From assembly GCF_040712315.1 (NCBI RefSeq), contig NC_134013.1:78994001-79058000 (forward strand): a stretch of 64,000 bases of DNA, in the 5' to 3' direction. The translations under genes were made by a program, and so were the position numbers. This document shows, piece after piece, positions 39,001 to 50,452 of this stretch (position 1 is its first letter; each line of letters opens with the position of its first letter). The notes under the pieces are model-generated. The model ran no database searches and had not been told where the DNA came from. It saw only the letters and a list, made by a program, of their open reading frames with translations. This DNA is from Castanea sativa. Taxonomy: Eukaryota; Streptophyta; Magnoliopsida; Fagales; Fagaceae.

Positions 39001-42000
39001 AAAATCAAAAGTTATAGCTGGTTTGGTTGGAGTGATGGAGGAGGAAAGAAAAGTTGGAGAGATAGTTGAAGGAAAATACAGTTTGAGTTGCTTGGTTGAG
39101 AAGGGAAGAAAATGAAGAATTTTGGTGGGACCGAGTGTGTTCTCCTTGGGCCCATAAAAAATGAATCTTCTCAATTTGAGCAGGAAATGGATAGGAAAAA
39201 AAAAAAAAAAAGTTGTTGGCAAATAACTTAACTACCTTTCATTTCACGACTTGGTTGTCGCCTCCACTTTTTTTTTTTTTTGCCCTTCTTTTTCTTTAAA
39301 CTACAACCCAGGCGTGATTGCTGCCTTTATTTTTTTTACTAAGCATGATTTTTTTTTTAATAAGAACATATAAGTAATTTTATAAAAATTATACTTTCTA
39401 TCTTCTTAGTTTTCTTTTTAACTAAATAAAGAAATTTTTCATCTCTTACCCCCTACTAAATAGAGCCTTAAGTATTGTACATGGATTATTTATAACATGC
39501 TAATCTTACAAAATCATTTATATACAAATAATTTTCCAATTTTATTGGAAATTTATCCATGTGGTTGTCATTGATGATGTTATTGTTTGGAGGTCACATT
39601 CTCAATCTTTACCCTATTCACTTTTTGCAGTATTGTATGAATGCGGCACTTGAAAGAACAAGCGTTGCCAGTACAACAATATTATTCTCCACTTCAGGAC
39701 TTTTCACTCTTCTAATTAGTGCATTATTGGGAGAAGAGTCCATAAATTTCGTAAATTTGGTCTCTGTTTTCGTCAGCATGGCTGGTGTTGCCATGACTAT
39801 ATACGGCAAGACTTGGGAAAAAGAATCACAGTCAACCACATCCTTGTGCGTTTCTTCATTCTTGTCCTCATCTTTTGCTAATTGTTTGGATAACATGTTA
39901 ATTTTTACCATGAACTTCCCTATTTCTTTTGGTACTTGGCTTAAACTAATAAAAATTGGAAAAAAAAAAATTTCGAGTTGCTGAAGTTTACTAGTAATAA
40001 TTTTTACAACTATCAATATGATTTGTTTTAATTACTAACACTACTTTCATTTTCTCAAAAAAAAAAAAAACACTACTTTTACACCTATCAAAAGTTGTAA
40101 AAATAAATAATAATAAAGAAACAATTGTTTTTTTTTCAATATTGCTCTTTTTCAATAAGTATTATAAATTTATTATTATTATTTTACATTGGCTGCTATA
40201 TTTTGTTGTTGTTTTGTACTATGTTTTATTTATAGAGCAACTAGTTATGGGATTTTCCTCCCTCTGTGTTTGGGTTCACAGAGACAGAAACCATTCTATT
40301 CTCGGGGATTTTTTTGCTTTGCTCTCAGCTGTGACCGATGGACTATTCGCAGGTCAAACATCTTTTATTTTATTCACATATATATAAATAAGAAAATATA
40401 TAAAAGAAAAGAATATATATCTTTGTAGTTGAAAGATTGTAGTTCTTATTATTGTAATCATTCATTGACAAAATACCAATTCTGCAGTGCTCCTTAAAAA
40501 ATATGCTGGAGAAGAAGGAGAAAAGGTGGATATTCAGAAGTTCTTTGGATATATTGGATTGTTCACCCTTGTTTCTCTCTGGTGGCTAGGTAAGACAAAT
40601 TTTCTGTGTTCTGACTTAACTTTTTCCATTAACCTCAGCACATGTAACTTATCCAAATTATCACAGCAAAAGTGCTTGCTTCAAACAAGCATTAAGGATT
40701 TAAAATTTTTCATGACTGTAAATGTGACATGTTGTCTTTGATATATAATAAAAATAGTATTGCCATGTACAAAGAATTGTGTGCAACTCTCAACATAGGT
40801 ATGCCCAATAAAGATACCATGCTTTCTTTTGGGGATGTTTTTGTGATTTATGGCAACCAAATTTATTTATATACAAGTTCTAGTTAGCTCAATTAGTAAA
40901 GTTTCTGATAATTGAATAAAAGATCTGAGATTCAGTCTCCGCCTACACAAAAAACCAATTGGTGTCTTAGCCTGATGATAAAAAGTTATTATAAAAAATA
41001 GACGCTATAAGTTGAAACTGTTTTAAAATAGAAAATTTCTTTATAACATTAGTTCCAACCAGTGGCTTTAGCATGGATTGACTATAATGTTTTAATTTGT
41101 TGTGTCCTTTTTCAGTGTGGCCCTTGAGTGCATTAGGAATTGAACCCAAATTCATGATTCCAGATTCTGCTCAAACCATTGGAGTTGTTTTTGCCAATTG
41201 CTTTGTTGGAAGTTTCATCTCTGATTATTTCTGGTACGTTGGGAGGAAAAAAAAACAGAGATATCTATCATGATTCATTGTATGTTGTGCAAATATTTTT
41301 ATTTTATAAATATATAGTACCTTGACTATTTTATATCATAATCCCAGGGCATTAGGTGTTGTTTGGACCTCTCCACTAGTGACAGCGCTAGGTGCCTCGC
41401 TTACCATACCACTTGCCATGTTGGAGGACATGGTGATCCATGGCCGACATTATTCAGTAATTTATATTCTTGGTTCAATTCAGGTCAGATTTGTACCATA
41501 GTTGACTTTTGCGTGTAGTGATTTCTAACTTTTGAATAAAATAAATAAATCTAAAGTGCAAACTATATCCAAAATTGCAAAAATTTTGAGATTTTACGCT
41601 TTTAAGTATTAGAATTTAAATTTTATCTTTTAAAGTTATATTTTGTTTATATAAGTGGTCCATATATTTCGTTAAATGTCACATAAGCTTACCATACTAG
41701 TTCGTCTAATAAAATAATATTATGTTATTTTTATTATGTCACCTGGCATAATTCTATTGAACAAACTAAACACATATATGAATCTTATGTCGCACTTAAT
41801 AGAATATATAAATGGAGAGATTGTTTAGGTAAACTGAATATAACTTCAAAAGGCAAATCCAAATTTTGAAATTTATGGTATAAAATTCAAAGACTTCAAA
41901 TTTTAAGAGTATAATTTGCACTTTAGCTAACAAAAAAAAAATCCCGAAAAAATCTTTTATGTATTGTACTGGCCATTTATCCATGAATTGGTGATGTGTT

Positions 42001-42112
42001 GCAGGTATTCCTGGGATTTGTAATTGCCAACCTATCGGATTGGTTCTCACCCAAGCTAGGATCGCAAATTTTGAGTTCCTTGAAGAGATTTTTCATCCGT
42101 CACACTCTTTAG
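36091..42112 (+). CDS. EamA-like (SLC35F/THI74-type) membrane transporter, gene 2
   Basis: Eight exons join to 406 codons: 36091-36171, 38085-38474, 39631-39845, 40282-40352, 40488-40589, 41116-41233, 41348-41483, 42005-42112. Exons 4, 6 and 7 have exactly the same lengths as in gene 1 (71, 118, 136 bp), and all phases agree, so this is a tandem duplicate of the gene 10 kb upstream. The exon 1 product differs from gene 1 only by conservative changes (K/R, L/V, V/I), and even the donor context CAGGTCAGCTCTCTC is shared. The acidic loop after span 2 is poorly conserved (residues about 63-140). The C-terminal exon is 11 codons longer and ends in a basic tail (LKRFFIRHTL). For exon 4 I chose the acceptor at 40281, which gives the same length as gene 1; a second AG seven bases on (GACAG) would also keep frame only if two codons were lost. 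AATAAA at 42316 is a plausible polyadenylation signal. Confidence 0.9.
36960..37090 (-). mobile_element. tRNA-derived SINE in intron 1 of transporter gene 2
   Basis: On the minus strand GAGCTTGGTTCAGTTGGTAA (A-box-like, 37078-37059) is followed by GATTCGAGTTC (B-box-like, 37031-37021). Their spacing suits a tRNA-derived pol III promoter. The rest (GAGCTCGTTGGTGGGCATCC...) is the unrelated SINE body. Confidence 0.65.
37200..37974 (-). mobile_element. CACTA (En/Spm-type) transposon end with subterminal repeats, in intron 1 of transporter gene 2
   Basis: The right edge, read on the minus strand, is CACTATATCAAAATAAGTC (37974 inward), the hallmark terminus of CACTA elements. It is followed by an AT-rich region in which units such as ATCAAATTATTGCAACAATA recur at about 37493, 37571, 37640 and 37720, interspersed with TTACAATA/TATTGTAA motifs in both orientations. 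Such subterminal arrays are typical of this superfamily. No second CACTA end is found between here and exon 1, so only one end survives. The left limit is approximate. Confidence 0.6.
38578..38757. mobile_element. MITE in intron 2 of transporter gene 2
   Basis: The inverted ends are about 45 bp: AAAATGCTAAGATTACAAAT on the left against AAAAGTAATATTACTGTCAC on the right (reverse complement). Both lead into TATTTTATAATATTTTT. Related copies are at 16503-16699 and 57951-58236. Confidence 0.65.
40880..41045 (+). mobile_element. tRNA-derived SINE-like unit in intron 5 of transporter gene 2
   Basis: TAGCTCAATTAGTAAAG is A-box-like and GAGATTCAGTCTCCGCC is B-box-like, at tRNA-type spacing. They are followed by ACACAAAAAACCAATTGGTG and a tail ending AGACGCTATAAGTTGAAAC. 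Fragments of the same unit are at 33365-33737 and 35440-35535. Confidence 0.6.
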
Positions 42113-44007
42113 GGATCATTCTTTTGTTGTCTTTTCCCCGTCATCACTTGATGATGTGAGGCTGTAGCCTGTAGGGTTTTCAATTTCACCAGTTAGTCTT
42201 GATGTTTATTGTTGTTCAATATTGTTCTAGGCATAGGAAGGATATACATTTGTATATTCTAATGAAATAGAGCAAGGGGAAATATTTATTTTTCTTCTTC
42301 TCTCTTTTTGGTATGAATAAAAATTGGTCTTTCACTCGCCTTCATCAACAAAGATTATGTTTATGTCATGTACTAAAAATAAAATAGAGTCTAACCTCAA
42401 ACCCCACGAGAGAGACAGAGAGAGATTTATTTATTTTTCTTATTTTTTGAGAAGACAAACCCTACAATATTGGCTACGCATTTATAGCCAATACCTTGGG
42501 ACCATTATGAAGAACTTATCCCTATAATTATTTGGTGTATGGGATAGAGGATTACACGGAATACACTCACCGAGCTCTAGACTGCCACATCTAAAAAAAA
42601 TCACCAGTGTTTTTTTTTTGGGAAAAGTAAATCAATTATAGTTTTTTGATAAACTAAATCAATTATCATTTTTTATTGTAAAGACATATACTATTATAAA
42701 TTTATAATCATGCCAAGCCTCATTTTGATCCATTCAAGAATGATGGTTACCCAAGGCCCCAACCCACATAAAGTTGGATTTTGATTAACGTTAAAATGAT
42801 TCGGGAATTCCAATGCACAAAGTTTTAAATTATATTTTAGTAGTATAAAGAAACATTACTTGGGATGCTCCGCTTAGATAATTGAAATCAAGGACATATT
42901 CATTGATTTTTTTTAACTTAGGATGCTCCGCTTGGATATTGACATCGTCATTATTTTAATTAGTTTGAACTTTATTTTAGTTAAGCAACATTATTTGTGT
43001 AATGAATTCGTTGGTTTTCATCGAATTTATTTGGTTTTTTTTTTTTTTTTTCCTCAAGAATAGAGATGCCTGAAACTCTCCAAGGCCAGTCGGCAATAAT
43101 TTCTCCCTCGAAAATGAACAATGCAAAACCAGGGATGTGAAAATTGAAAGCTTTTAGCATATGAAGATGAAGCCATGACCTCGTTTGTTCCTGCGCAACT
43201 TGACGCTCTGGTTGTTTGTATTCTCGTATTCTGCCACAGAGAAATTTAGTATAACCATCAGTTAATCATCAGAGATTGTGCAGAGCCTGATGAATTAGGG
43301 CCAACTTAACCAAGTTTTTCATGAAAGCAATCTGATATAACTCTGTAAGTACCAAGATTAACAACAACAGTTGGTGCAGCTCTGACTTATGGTTAACTTG
43401 GCCAAGTTTTTTTGTGAAGGCAACCTGATATATGTACAAAGACTGTAACTGGCTGTGAAAGAAATTGAAACTGGAAATTATGCTAGAGATTTATCTCTAA
43501 ACTTGATTTTTGACTATGACTATGCCAAGTATAAGAAGATTAGTACACTGGTAGAGTACATATTCAAGTGTTGCAACTTTCCGCCATAATCCATGACAAG
43601 AAAACCACCAGTCTACCAACACCAGAATTCAATATCAGAAATCTTTTTTTTTTTAAGAAATAAATACCTCTATAAATTAATTTTCCCAACTGCCACATCG
43701 CCTCAAAAAATCAGGCTTAATGCTCCAACTGAGAATTTTAAAATTCACCGCTCAAAAATGTCCTCTAGAGGGCAAAGTGGGGGAGCTGCTTCGTAATTTT
43801 GCCAATGACTGCCAACTCAATGACTTGTTTTCAAGCAATACAAAACTAGCCATGGCATTCTTTGATGCACAATCAAATAATAACCATAACTTCAACAATT
43901 CGTCCAATTTTTGTTCGTTTTGTGCGATTAATATAGGTATCAATTCTTGCTTCACCATATCATGCAGCAACCTGCTTCTCATAGGTATCAATTCTTGCTT
44001 CACCATA
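42113..44007. other. Spacer between convergent transporter gene 2 and UBP22
   Basis: The first 200 bp are the probable 3' end of gene 2 and the last several hundred bp the 3' end of UBP22, since the two genes converge. Near-repeats AACCAAGTTTTTCATGAAAG (43309) and GGCCAAGTTTTTTTGTGAAG (43400) lie about 90 bp apart. No other coding signal is convincing. Confidence 0.5.
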
Positions 44008-44028
44008 TCATGCAGCAACCTGCTTCTC
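43933..44028. repeat. 48-bp perfect tandem duplication spanning the UBP22 stop codon
   Basis: The units 43933-43980 and 43981-44028 are identical. The second unit contains the last codons and the stop of UBP22 (44008-44010, minus strand), so a second copy of the C-terminal codons and stop follows in the 3' untranslated region. Confidence 0.93.
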
Positions 44029-47000
44029 ACTTGCTTTATAATATAGCATCTTCTGTACATAAAACATCATGTATCCTTGTGCAGCCCTCACAATGTTTTC
44101 ATTGACTTGAGTTATCCAAGCATCATCACACTTATACCATTGGTTGCTTAACCGCAAGTAAGTCACGTAATGTCCAGCATCTAGTTTACCTGTATGAGTG
44201 ACGACAGCAAACAGCTCAAACTCTGATGACAACTCATTTGAGGCCTCTGGCTCATCCCCATCAAAAGGGAAAATTCTATTCCCGAATCTACGCCTCAAGA
44301 TTGAAGATGAGAGATAGGGCGCCATGTCCAATGAAAATGGGAATTGCAAGTAACGGTCAACCTTCCTCGACATTTTCCGTGTTGAGGAATGCTCAAATCT
44401 TTTGATATGGAAGCAAGAAACCAGTGGAAGCTTTCTGATGGACATTTGTTTGAGGGACTCTTGCCTCACCTGACACTGTTGGCAAAAAAATTTCTGGTCG
44501 GTGCCCAATCTCTCAGGTCTTGTAAAACGGTCCAAGCATCCCATAAGGGTAGATATCCCACTGTTTTGACTTGAATTTAGGCAATCCGCCTCGCCATTGG
44601 AAGCGTGATTGGACTTTGTGGACGCCATCTTTGCAGATCCCCCTTGGTTTGGCTCCAAGTCCAGTGAGATGTCTACACATGGGTCATATGTTGTAGATGT
44701 GAAACCACAAGTCATACACATCACATCAGATCGCAGGATACCGGAAAATACTCTATGAGCAATACAACAGTCTCCATTGCCTGCACTACAAAAGAAATGG
44801 GAATTGGATGGGGTTATTAAGATATTCTAACATAATTAACAAAACAGTAACAAACAACCCAGCCATATAACAAGGAAACAAATAAACGTCTGACGATTAA
44901 CTGTAGCCAATGCTGTTCCAGTGAGCAATGTATATATAAAAAAGAAACAGTGCTTCAGAAAGCATAGCATAAGATCCACTTTTGAATACAATACTAATTC
45001 TATCTTGAATGAATTTTTATGATTCATGTTAGCATATCCTTCATACCCACATTACCATAAGTTTAACTGTAAGCCATTAGAGACTTAATTCTTCTTTAGT
45101 CAGAAAATCAGTCAAATTCAATTTTCTCACCAACAATTTTTAATAAGAAATTGCTCACAATTAACATATGCATCCACTACCTTCCTAGGTTAATGTAGCA
45201 TTAGCACAACCCCTTACTTTAAATACCCTTTTCACCTTCCAAAATGTGCCAGAACAAAAATTATAGAAGCACATCATCTTATTGTTATTAACGGATGGAG
45301 AGGTGCAACATAGCTACTATTGGAGTCCTAGGGTCAGGTTTCTCAAGATATGACTATAAGATAGTTAAAGCTTCAAAACAGCATACTACCTATGACCAGG
45401 AAATTCATTTTTATTTTGTTTATATTTTTTATCAGTATGCTGGCTCTGACCCTAATGCAACCTTCCTTTCTCTGAGACCAGGGGATCAGCTGAGTAATAC
45501 GATCCTAAACACACCGACAGGTGGAGTTAACATGAGAATTATGCAAGACGAGAAAACCCTATGATCAAACCAAGTTGGCTAGGAAAAGTTGACTTACTGG
45601 ATGAAGCAGAAAACACCTTCAAGCCAGCAGGTTGAGGTTGACAATTAGCCCTAAATCTGTGAGCACTTTTCAACTCCTAGAGCGACAAACAGGAGACCTA
45701 AACCCAGACCCTGCAGTTAAATGTTACGGTTACTTCTTAATCTTTAACAGTATCATCTAGATTAAAAAGAAAAACTATTAACGTATGAGAGTGACACTAG
45801 CTGCTTATTGATAGAACTTTAGTTCATCATCTTGCAGTATATGCTGGCAGCAAGTTCCATTCATGCGTTAGAAATCCATTGGTTTGTCCAATGAATTTAT
45901 GAAGAGAATTACATCATGAGGAATCAAGTTATCCAAAGGTTCCACCTCTTAGTTACTGCAACACCAAGAATAACATGGACAATATACCAACTGACATGAC
46001 CAACAAAGCGTCTAGAGTTTTTCAGAATAACTACCTATTGGCTATGTTTCACTGTATCTTTCGGGAGCTAAAGACGAATATTAATTTTTAGGAATAATCC
46101 AACTGCAAAGTTAGACCATCCAGTTTCTAAGTCTAAACAAGGCAATCCATAGAATCTTATATCAACATTCTGACCTTATATTAACAAAATTTTCAAAATC
46201 CAAAGTAAAATTATCTAGTACAGAATTCTAGGTCTTAAGCCACAATGCTGCTAAACAGAATCTACATATAAGGCCCCACAACACCCAAATGCCCTGATCA
46301 TATTTACTATAACAAATATGTTACACAGTTCCTGCCAAGATAATTTCACAGTTAATTGATTAGGCCACATATAAACAAATCATACCACTTTTAAGTCTCA
46401 CTACAAATGTCTGTAAAGAACATGTTTGCGGGCCTATTTGGGTACAACTTATTTTTAATTTTTTTCGAAAATTAAATTGTTTGAAAACACCAAAAAAAAT
46501 ACACGAAAATTTGATAAGAAAGAAATTGGAAGAGGGTAAAATTTACCCTGACTATGTGGTTTACGCCGTTCCTTCTCAACCTTTTCGTGGATCCCATCTA
46601 GCATTGAAATGAAAAATTCATGAGCATCTTGCTGCTCATAGCTTGCCAGATTTGCAGCATGTTGCCACCAACTGCAATGCAACCACAGCGATCATAAACA
46701 TCAACAAGCTATTTACTTCTTTGTTTTACCTTCTAAACAAAAACTGCAAAATCAGTAAAGTTTTTAAGTCCAAAGGTAAAATATTTTTTATCCAAATGGG
46801 TCAAAACTCAAATACTGCAAAATTGAACCTGTCAACCAAAATGCGCATATTCAAACCAAACCCATGTCTCAAAATCAATCAATTTTCACGAACCTGTACA
46901 AAAACTTTGCAGGACTATAAGGCTTCCGATCTCTCGAAAAAACGGCCGAAAACATGGCGTCCATATCGCAAGCCAAACACATCCGCGAATTGTTATTCCT

Positions 47001-47879
47001 TTCATTGTTGCTCGCATTTCTCCGATTCACAATGCCGTCTCCATTGCCATTGCCATTGCCATTGCAATTGCTCTTCTTTTGGCAATAGAATCGGTTGTGC
47101 CGATCGCTGAGGAAATAGTTTCTCAGCGGCGGAGTGTGAAGCAGAGCTTGCAGAACCGAATTCATGAAACACGTGTTACCGAGATTGTTGAGTCCGCGCA
47201 ATCCCCAGGGTAACAAATCGTTGGATCTGGAATCGGAGTTAGAATCGGAATCGGAAACGGTGCCGTTTAGGGGACTAGATGAGCTTCCCATTAAGGATCG
47301 CTCTCTTGGATCTGGAGTCCACGGCCGGTAATCCACTCGCCGCCGTTTCCTTAGGTTTTCAGGTTGAGGCAATCGGATTGTGTTTGGTGTCGTGACAGAG
47401 TGAGGCGGCGCGTGGAGCGTCGACGCGGCGGTCTGAGCGAGGACCACCGCGTTGTCGAAGTCGCGATCGTAGACCTGATCGCGGCAGGCGCAGCAGAAGA
47501 GCTCGGCGCGATCGACGTCGACGGCGATCTCGTGGCCGCCTCCTCCTCCTCCCCTCCCCGACTCCGCGTGCGCCGCCGCATGCGACGGACCTCCGCCAGG
47601 AGGAGCGTGGCAGTGCACGGCGGCGCAGGAAACGCAAGCGTAAAGGCGCGTGCGACCGCCGCCGGAGTCGCCGCACGCGCCGCAGAGAGGGACCTCGCTT
47701 GGATCACGGCGGATCGCGGCGCGGCCTCCCGGCGGCTTGATCCGGAGACAATCCTGCAGAGCTCGGAAGGGGTTGGACCGGTGCCGGGATCGGAAATCGG
47801 CGAGGTGGGGACACGGCTGGAGAGAAATCTGGCCGTTGATCCGATGATTGTTGTTGTTGCTGTTGATCTTCGAAGACAT
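44008..47879 (-). CDS. UBP22: Ubiquitin carboxyl-terminal hydrolase 22-like (SAGA-type deubiquitinase)
   Basis: Three exons (47879-46894, 46671-46547, 44780-44008) give 627 aa with consistent phases and GT..AG introns. An N-terminal zf-UBP domain (about residues 23-140) has CPHL, CGAC, CVSC, CHAP and CCAC clusters. The peptidase C19 domain follows: the Cys box [12 protein letters not shown] has the catalytic Cys at 237, the QQDAHEF motif lies in exon 2, CxxC zinc-ribbon pairs (CMTCG, CQQCQ) lie in exon 3, the His box DAGHYVTY has His 574, and DDAW carries Asp 589/590. Arabidopsis UBP22 and yeast Ubp8, the closest known relatives, remove ubiquitin from histone H2B in the nucleus; that role is inferred by family. 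The protein is longer than my recollection of the Arabidopsis one, mainly through Gly-, Ser- and Asn-rich inserts (residues 95-115, 195-220, 270-300). Exon 1 is strikingly GC-rich compared with its surroundings. Two out-of-frame ATGs precede the chosen start. Confidence 0.93.
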
Positions 47880-47983
47880 TGTAGATGATGATGGAGATTA
47901 GGATTGAGGTTGAAGATGGTAGAAGATGAAGGAGAAGAAGAGGAAGAAGATGAAGCCCTAGATTCCAAGAACATAAGGTTCAT
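47351..47983 (-). promoter_or_regulatory. Upstream ORF overlapping the UBP22 start codon
   Basis: Two ATGs (47983 and 47974) lie upstream of the UBP22 ATG, in a frame that stays open for 210 codons and ends deep inside exon 1. If the leader begins near the TATA-like element at 48066-48054, ribosomes would meet these first. The product is serine- and arginine-rich and looks like a by-product of GC-rich sequence, so any role would be translational control and not a protein. Confidence 0.4.
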
Positions 47984-48053
47984 CGATCGGTGAAATCAAC
48001 GGCTGAGATTGGAGAAGTGAAAGTGAGAGACCATTGAGTGTGATGATGAGGAT

Positions 48054-48066
48054 CATATATATAAAA
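48054..48066 (-). promoter_or_regulatory. Candidate TATA box of UBP22
   Basis: On the minus strand TTTTATATATATG lies about 180 bp before the start codon. A start about 30 bp on, near 48025, would give a leader of about 145 nt that includes both upstream ATGs. Confidence 0.45.
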
Positions 48067-48863
48067 TCTGGTTTGCTTTCTTTCTGTTAAAATCTGTTCA
48101 GCTTGTTGGGATTTTTTAGATTTTCAAGATTTGTTGGATTCTTCTATTATAGTATTGATGAAAGAGAGAGAGAAATAAATAAATAAAAACATTTTAAAAA
48201 AAAAATTATTTAATGATTAGTTTTAGTTTGCAATACAAAAATTATATATATGTTTTTTTTTATGTTTTTGATCCAAAAAGAGAGGAGAGAAAAACACATA
48301 GAAATTGGTTTTTTTGGTATTTTGGTATTATTGGGTTTTTGGTTCTCAAAAAGTGGAACTGAATCTTGAACAGTAGCTAGCCAGTGAGCTGAGGATGAGG
48401 GGTATACTTTTCTACTACAGTGAAAGGGCAAAGGTTAGATTAAAGTAAAGACTAAATATATATTTTTTGCTTTTTTAATGTGGGCCATCGGATATGAGTG
48501 GGTTGTTGTGTGGATTGTCTAGTGGATGTGGGCCCAACTAGCCTTCCATGTGTTTGTGTTTGTGTTTGTGTTTGTGTTTGTGTTTGGGTTGTGACTAATG
48601 AGCTTCCTCTTTTTTACTTCTTTGCTCAAACATGGTGAGCTCTCAGCCTAGCCTACGTTAAGGTCATCATTATTGGTGATAGTACAGTGAGTTGTGACTG
48701 GTGGAGTCTACTTTTTAATCCATTCATTCATGGGTAGTACTATGATATGGTATGGTGTATCTAACACTTAGACAATAAATTAGATCAATGTTATTTAAAA
48801 ACAAAAATTTAAGAAAAAAGAGAAAAGAGAAAAGATATATTATGTGCTAACAAGTGTGCCTGT
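48067..48863. other. UBP22 upstream region
   Basis: No gene. It has a (GTTTGT)n tract at about 48548-48588 and GA-rich tracts at 48160-48175 and 48270-48290. The sequence up to the Pack-MULE edge at 48864 may hold UBP22 regulatory sequence. Confidence 0.45.
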
Positions 48864-48872
48864 TAAATATAT

Positions 48873-50443
48873 GGCAAAAATACATTTTTGGTCTCAACGT
48901 TTTGGATCAATTCTTATTTTAGTTCCAAAATTAATTTCGTTACTAATGTCATCTCCTAAAAAAAGAAAATCGTTTTTAAAATGGTCTTTGCAGTCAGTCA
49001 ACTAACTGAAAAATCTTACGTGTCTAACGGAATACATTGCTTGCTGATATGGCGCTGACGTAACCATTAAAATATTATTAAAAAGATTATTTAGCATTTT
49101 TTAAATGTCATGTCAGCATTTTAATTAATAAAAAAGCTAAATAAGAGAGTTTAAACTAAATTAAAAAACAAACCTTTAATTTCTTGATTTTAATTTAAAC
49201 TAAAAATACAAATTTCCTAACTTAGCTCACACTTAAATCCACAAGATTTCACCACCACCATACAAAGAAATGAGAAGGCAAATAAAGAAAAAAAATCAAA
49301 AATTAAAAATCAAAAATCAAAATCGACCGGGGCTCAAATATAATTAAAGACTTAAAGAGTAGATATATACCTATCTCAGCACCAAGACCCTGCAACCCGG
49401 AGACGAGAACATTCGAGGCGAAAAGCCGCCTCATCATCTCGCAGCCATACACAGCGAGCTGCCGGCTATGGAGATCTTCATCGATGTCCTGCGAATTTGT
49501 GTTGCCTAAACCCATGATTGGAATCTCTTCTCCTTGCTCTTGTTATTGTTCTTGTTCTACAACTATGTCGCCGCTACTATGATTGTGATTGTTGTTGTTG
49601 GTTGAATCGGCGTCTTCCTCGGCGATTCGAAGCTTCTTGTTTTTGTTGAAAGCTGAAGTGCCCTCTCTTTTCCTCTCTTAAGCCCGATCTCAACCATGAC
49701 CAAAACCCCAGGCAGTGGCTCTCAAACCCATATGATTGGGTTGACGAGGGAGATGGTGGGTTTCGAGTGATGCAGAGCTTTTGATAGGCGGTTGTTTGGG
49801 TGATTTGGGTTGTGGATCTTGGACGATGATGCCGTCGGTGTTCTTGTGTTGATCTTGGACGATGATGTGGATCTTGGAGCAGATGGTGTTCTTGTGTGTT
49901 CATGATTAAGATGAATTTGGAATAGGAATTTGATAATTTGAATGTGAAATTTATGAGTTTATAGGTTTGCTAGAGATTGGTTGGTTTGTTGGATTTATTT
50001 CTTGTTTTCCTGGCATTGATAGAGATTAGATTTAGTTGCTGGGTTTGTTTCTGGGATTTGGAAAGAACATGAAGAACGAATTGTTATGTTCTTACAAAAA
50101 AAAATTAAAAAAATTAAAAGCTTAAATTAAATTAGATTTAAGGCTTTTTTTTAATTTAATTTATTTTTGTTTAAATTTTCTGACATGGCTTTTAAAAAAA
50201 TTGTAGCATTTAAAAAATGTCAAATAATCTTTTTAATAATATTTTAATGGACATGTCAGCGTCATGTTAGCAAGCAGTACATTCCGTTATATACTTAGGA
50301 TTTTTCTGTTGGTTGACTGACGGCAAGGACTATTTTAGAAACGATTTTTTTTTTTTTTAGGGATGATATTAGTAACGAAATCAATTTTTGGGACCAAAAT
50401 GAGAATTGACTCAAAATATAGAGACTAAAAGTGTATTTTCGCC
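48873..50443. mobile_element. Pack-MULE (Mutator-like element carrying a gene fragment)
   Basis: Terminal inverted repeats of about 270-320 bp start GGCAAAAATACATTTTTGGT on the left. The right end, in reverse complement, starts GGCGAAAATACACTTTTAGT. Both then run in parallel through TTTCGTTACTAATRTCATC, AACGGAATRYAYTGCTTGCT and ATTAAAATATTATTAAAAAG. Flanking 9-bp repeats are TAAATATAT (48864-48872) and TAAATATTT (50444-50452), with one mismatch. Long inverted repeats with a 9-bp target duplication are diagnostic of Mutator-like elements. The 930-bp interior has no transposase and instead holds the E1 exon remnant at 49371-49655. It lies about 1 kb upstream of UBP22. Confidence 0.88.
49371..49655 (-). 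pseudogene. UBA1: Captured first-exon fragment of ubiquitin-activating enzyme E1
   Basis: On the minus strand the frame reads KKLRIAEEDADSTNN, then an in-frame TAA, then [12 protein letters not shown] and [15 protein letters not shown], followed by [14 protein letters not shown] and LQGLGAEI. These are the N-terminal residues of plant ubiquitin-activating enzyme E1, up to where the adenylation domain begins. The fragment ends at a GATAG|GTATAT donor (49371/49370), the expected exon boundary just after GLGAEI, and no second exon follows. The in-frame stop and the Arg-to-Cys change in YGCEMM (E1 normally has YGRE) show it is not a working E1. The ATG at 49515 downstream of the stop could still open a 70-codon frame. 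Confidence 0.85.
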
Positions 50444-50452
50444 TAAATATTT

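Noticed and set aside
44389..44574. Plus-strand frame inside UBP22 exon 3
   Set aside because: Antisense shadow of the peptidase domain.
47359..47888. Long open frames on both strands over the UBP22 first exon (47359-47676 minus, 47364-47888 plus)
   Set aside because: GC-rich coding sequence of UBP22 suppresses stops in other frames. These are Arg- and Ala-rich shadows without domains.
49577..49903. 108-codon minus-strand frame inside the Pack-MULE
   Set aside because: Low-complexity His/Arg/Ser-rich product with no domain. Its 3' part overlaps the E1-derived sequence in another frame.
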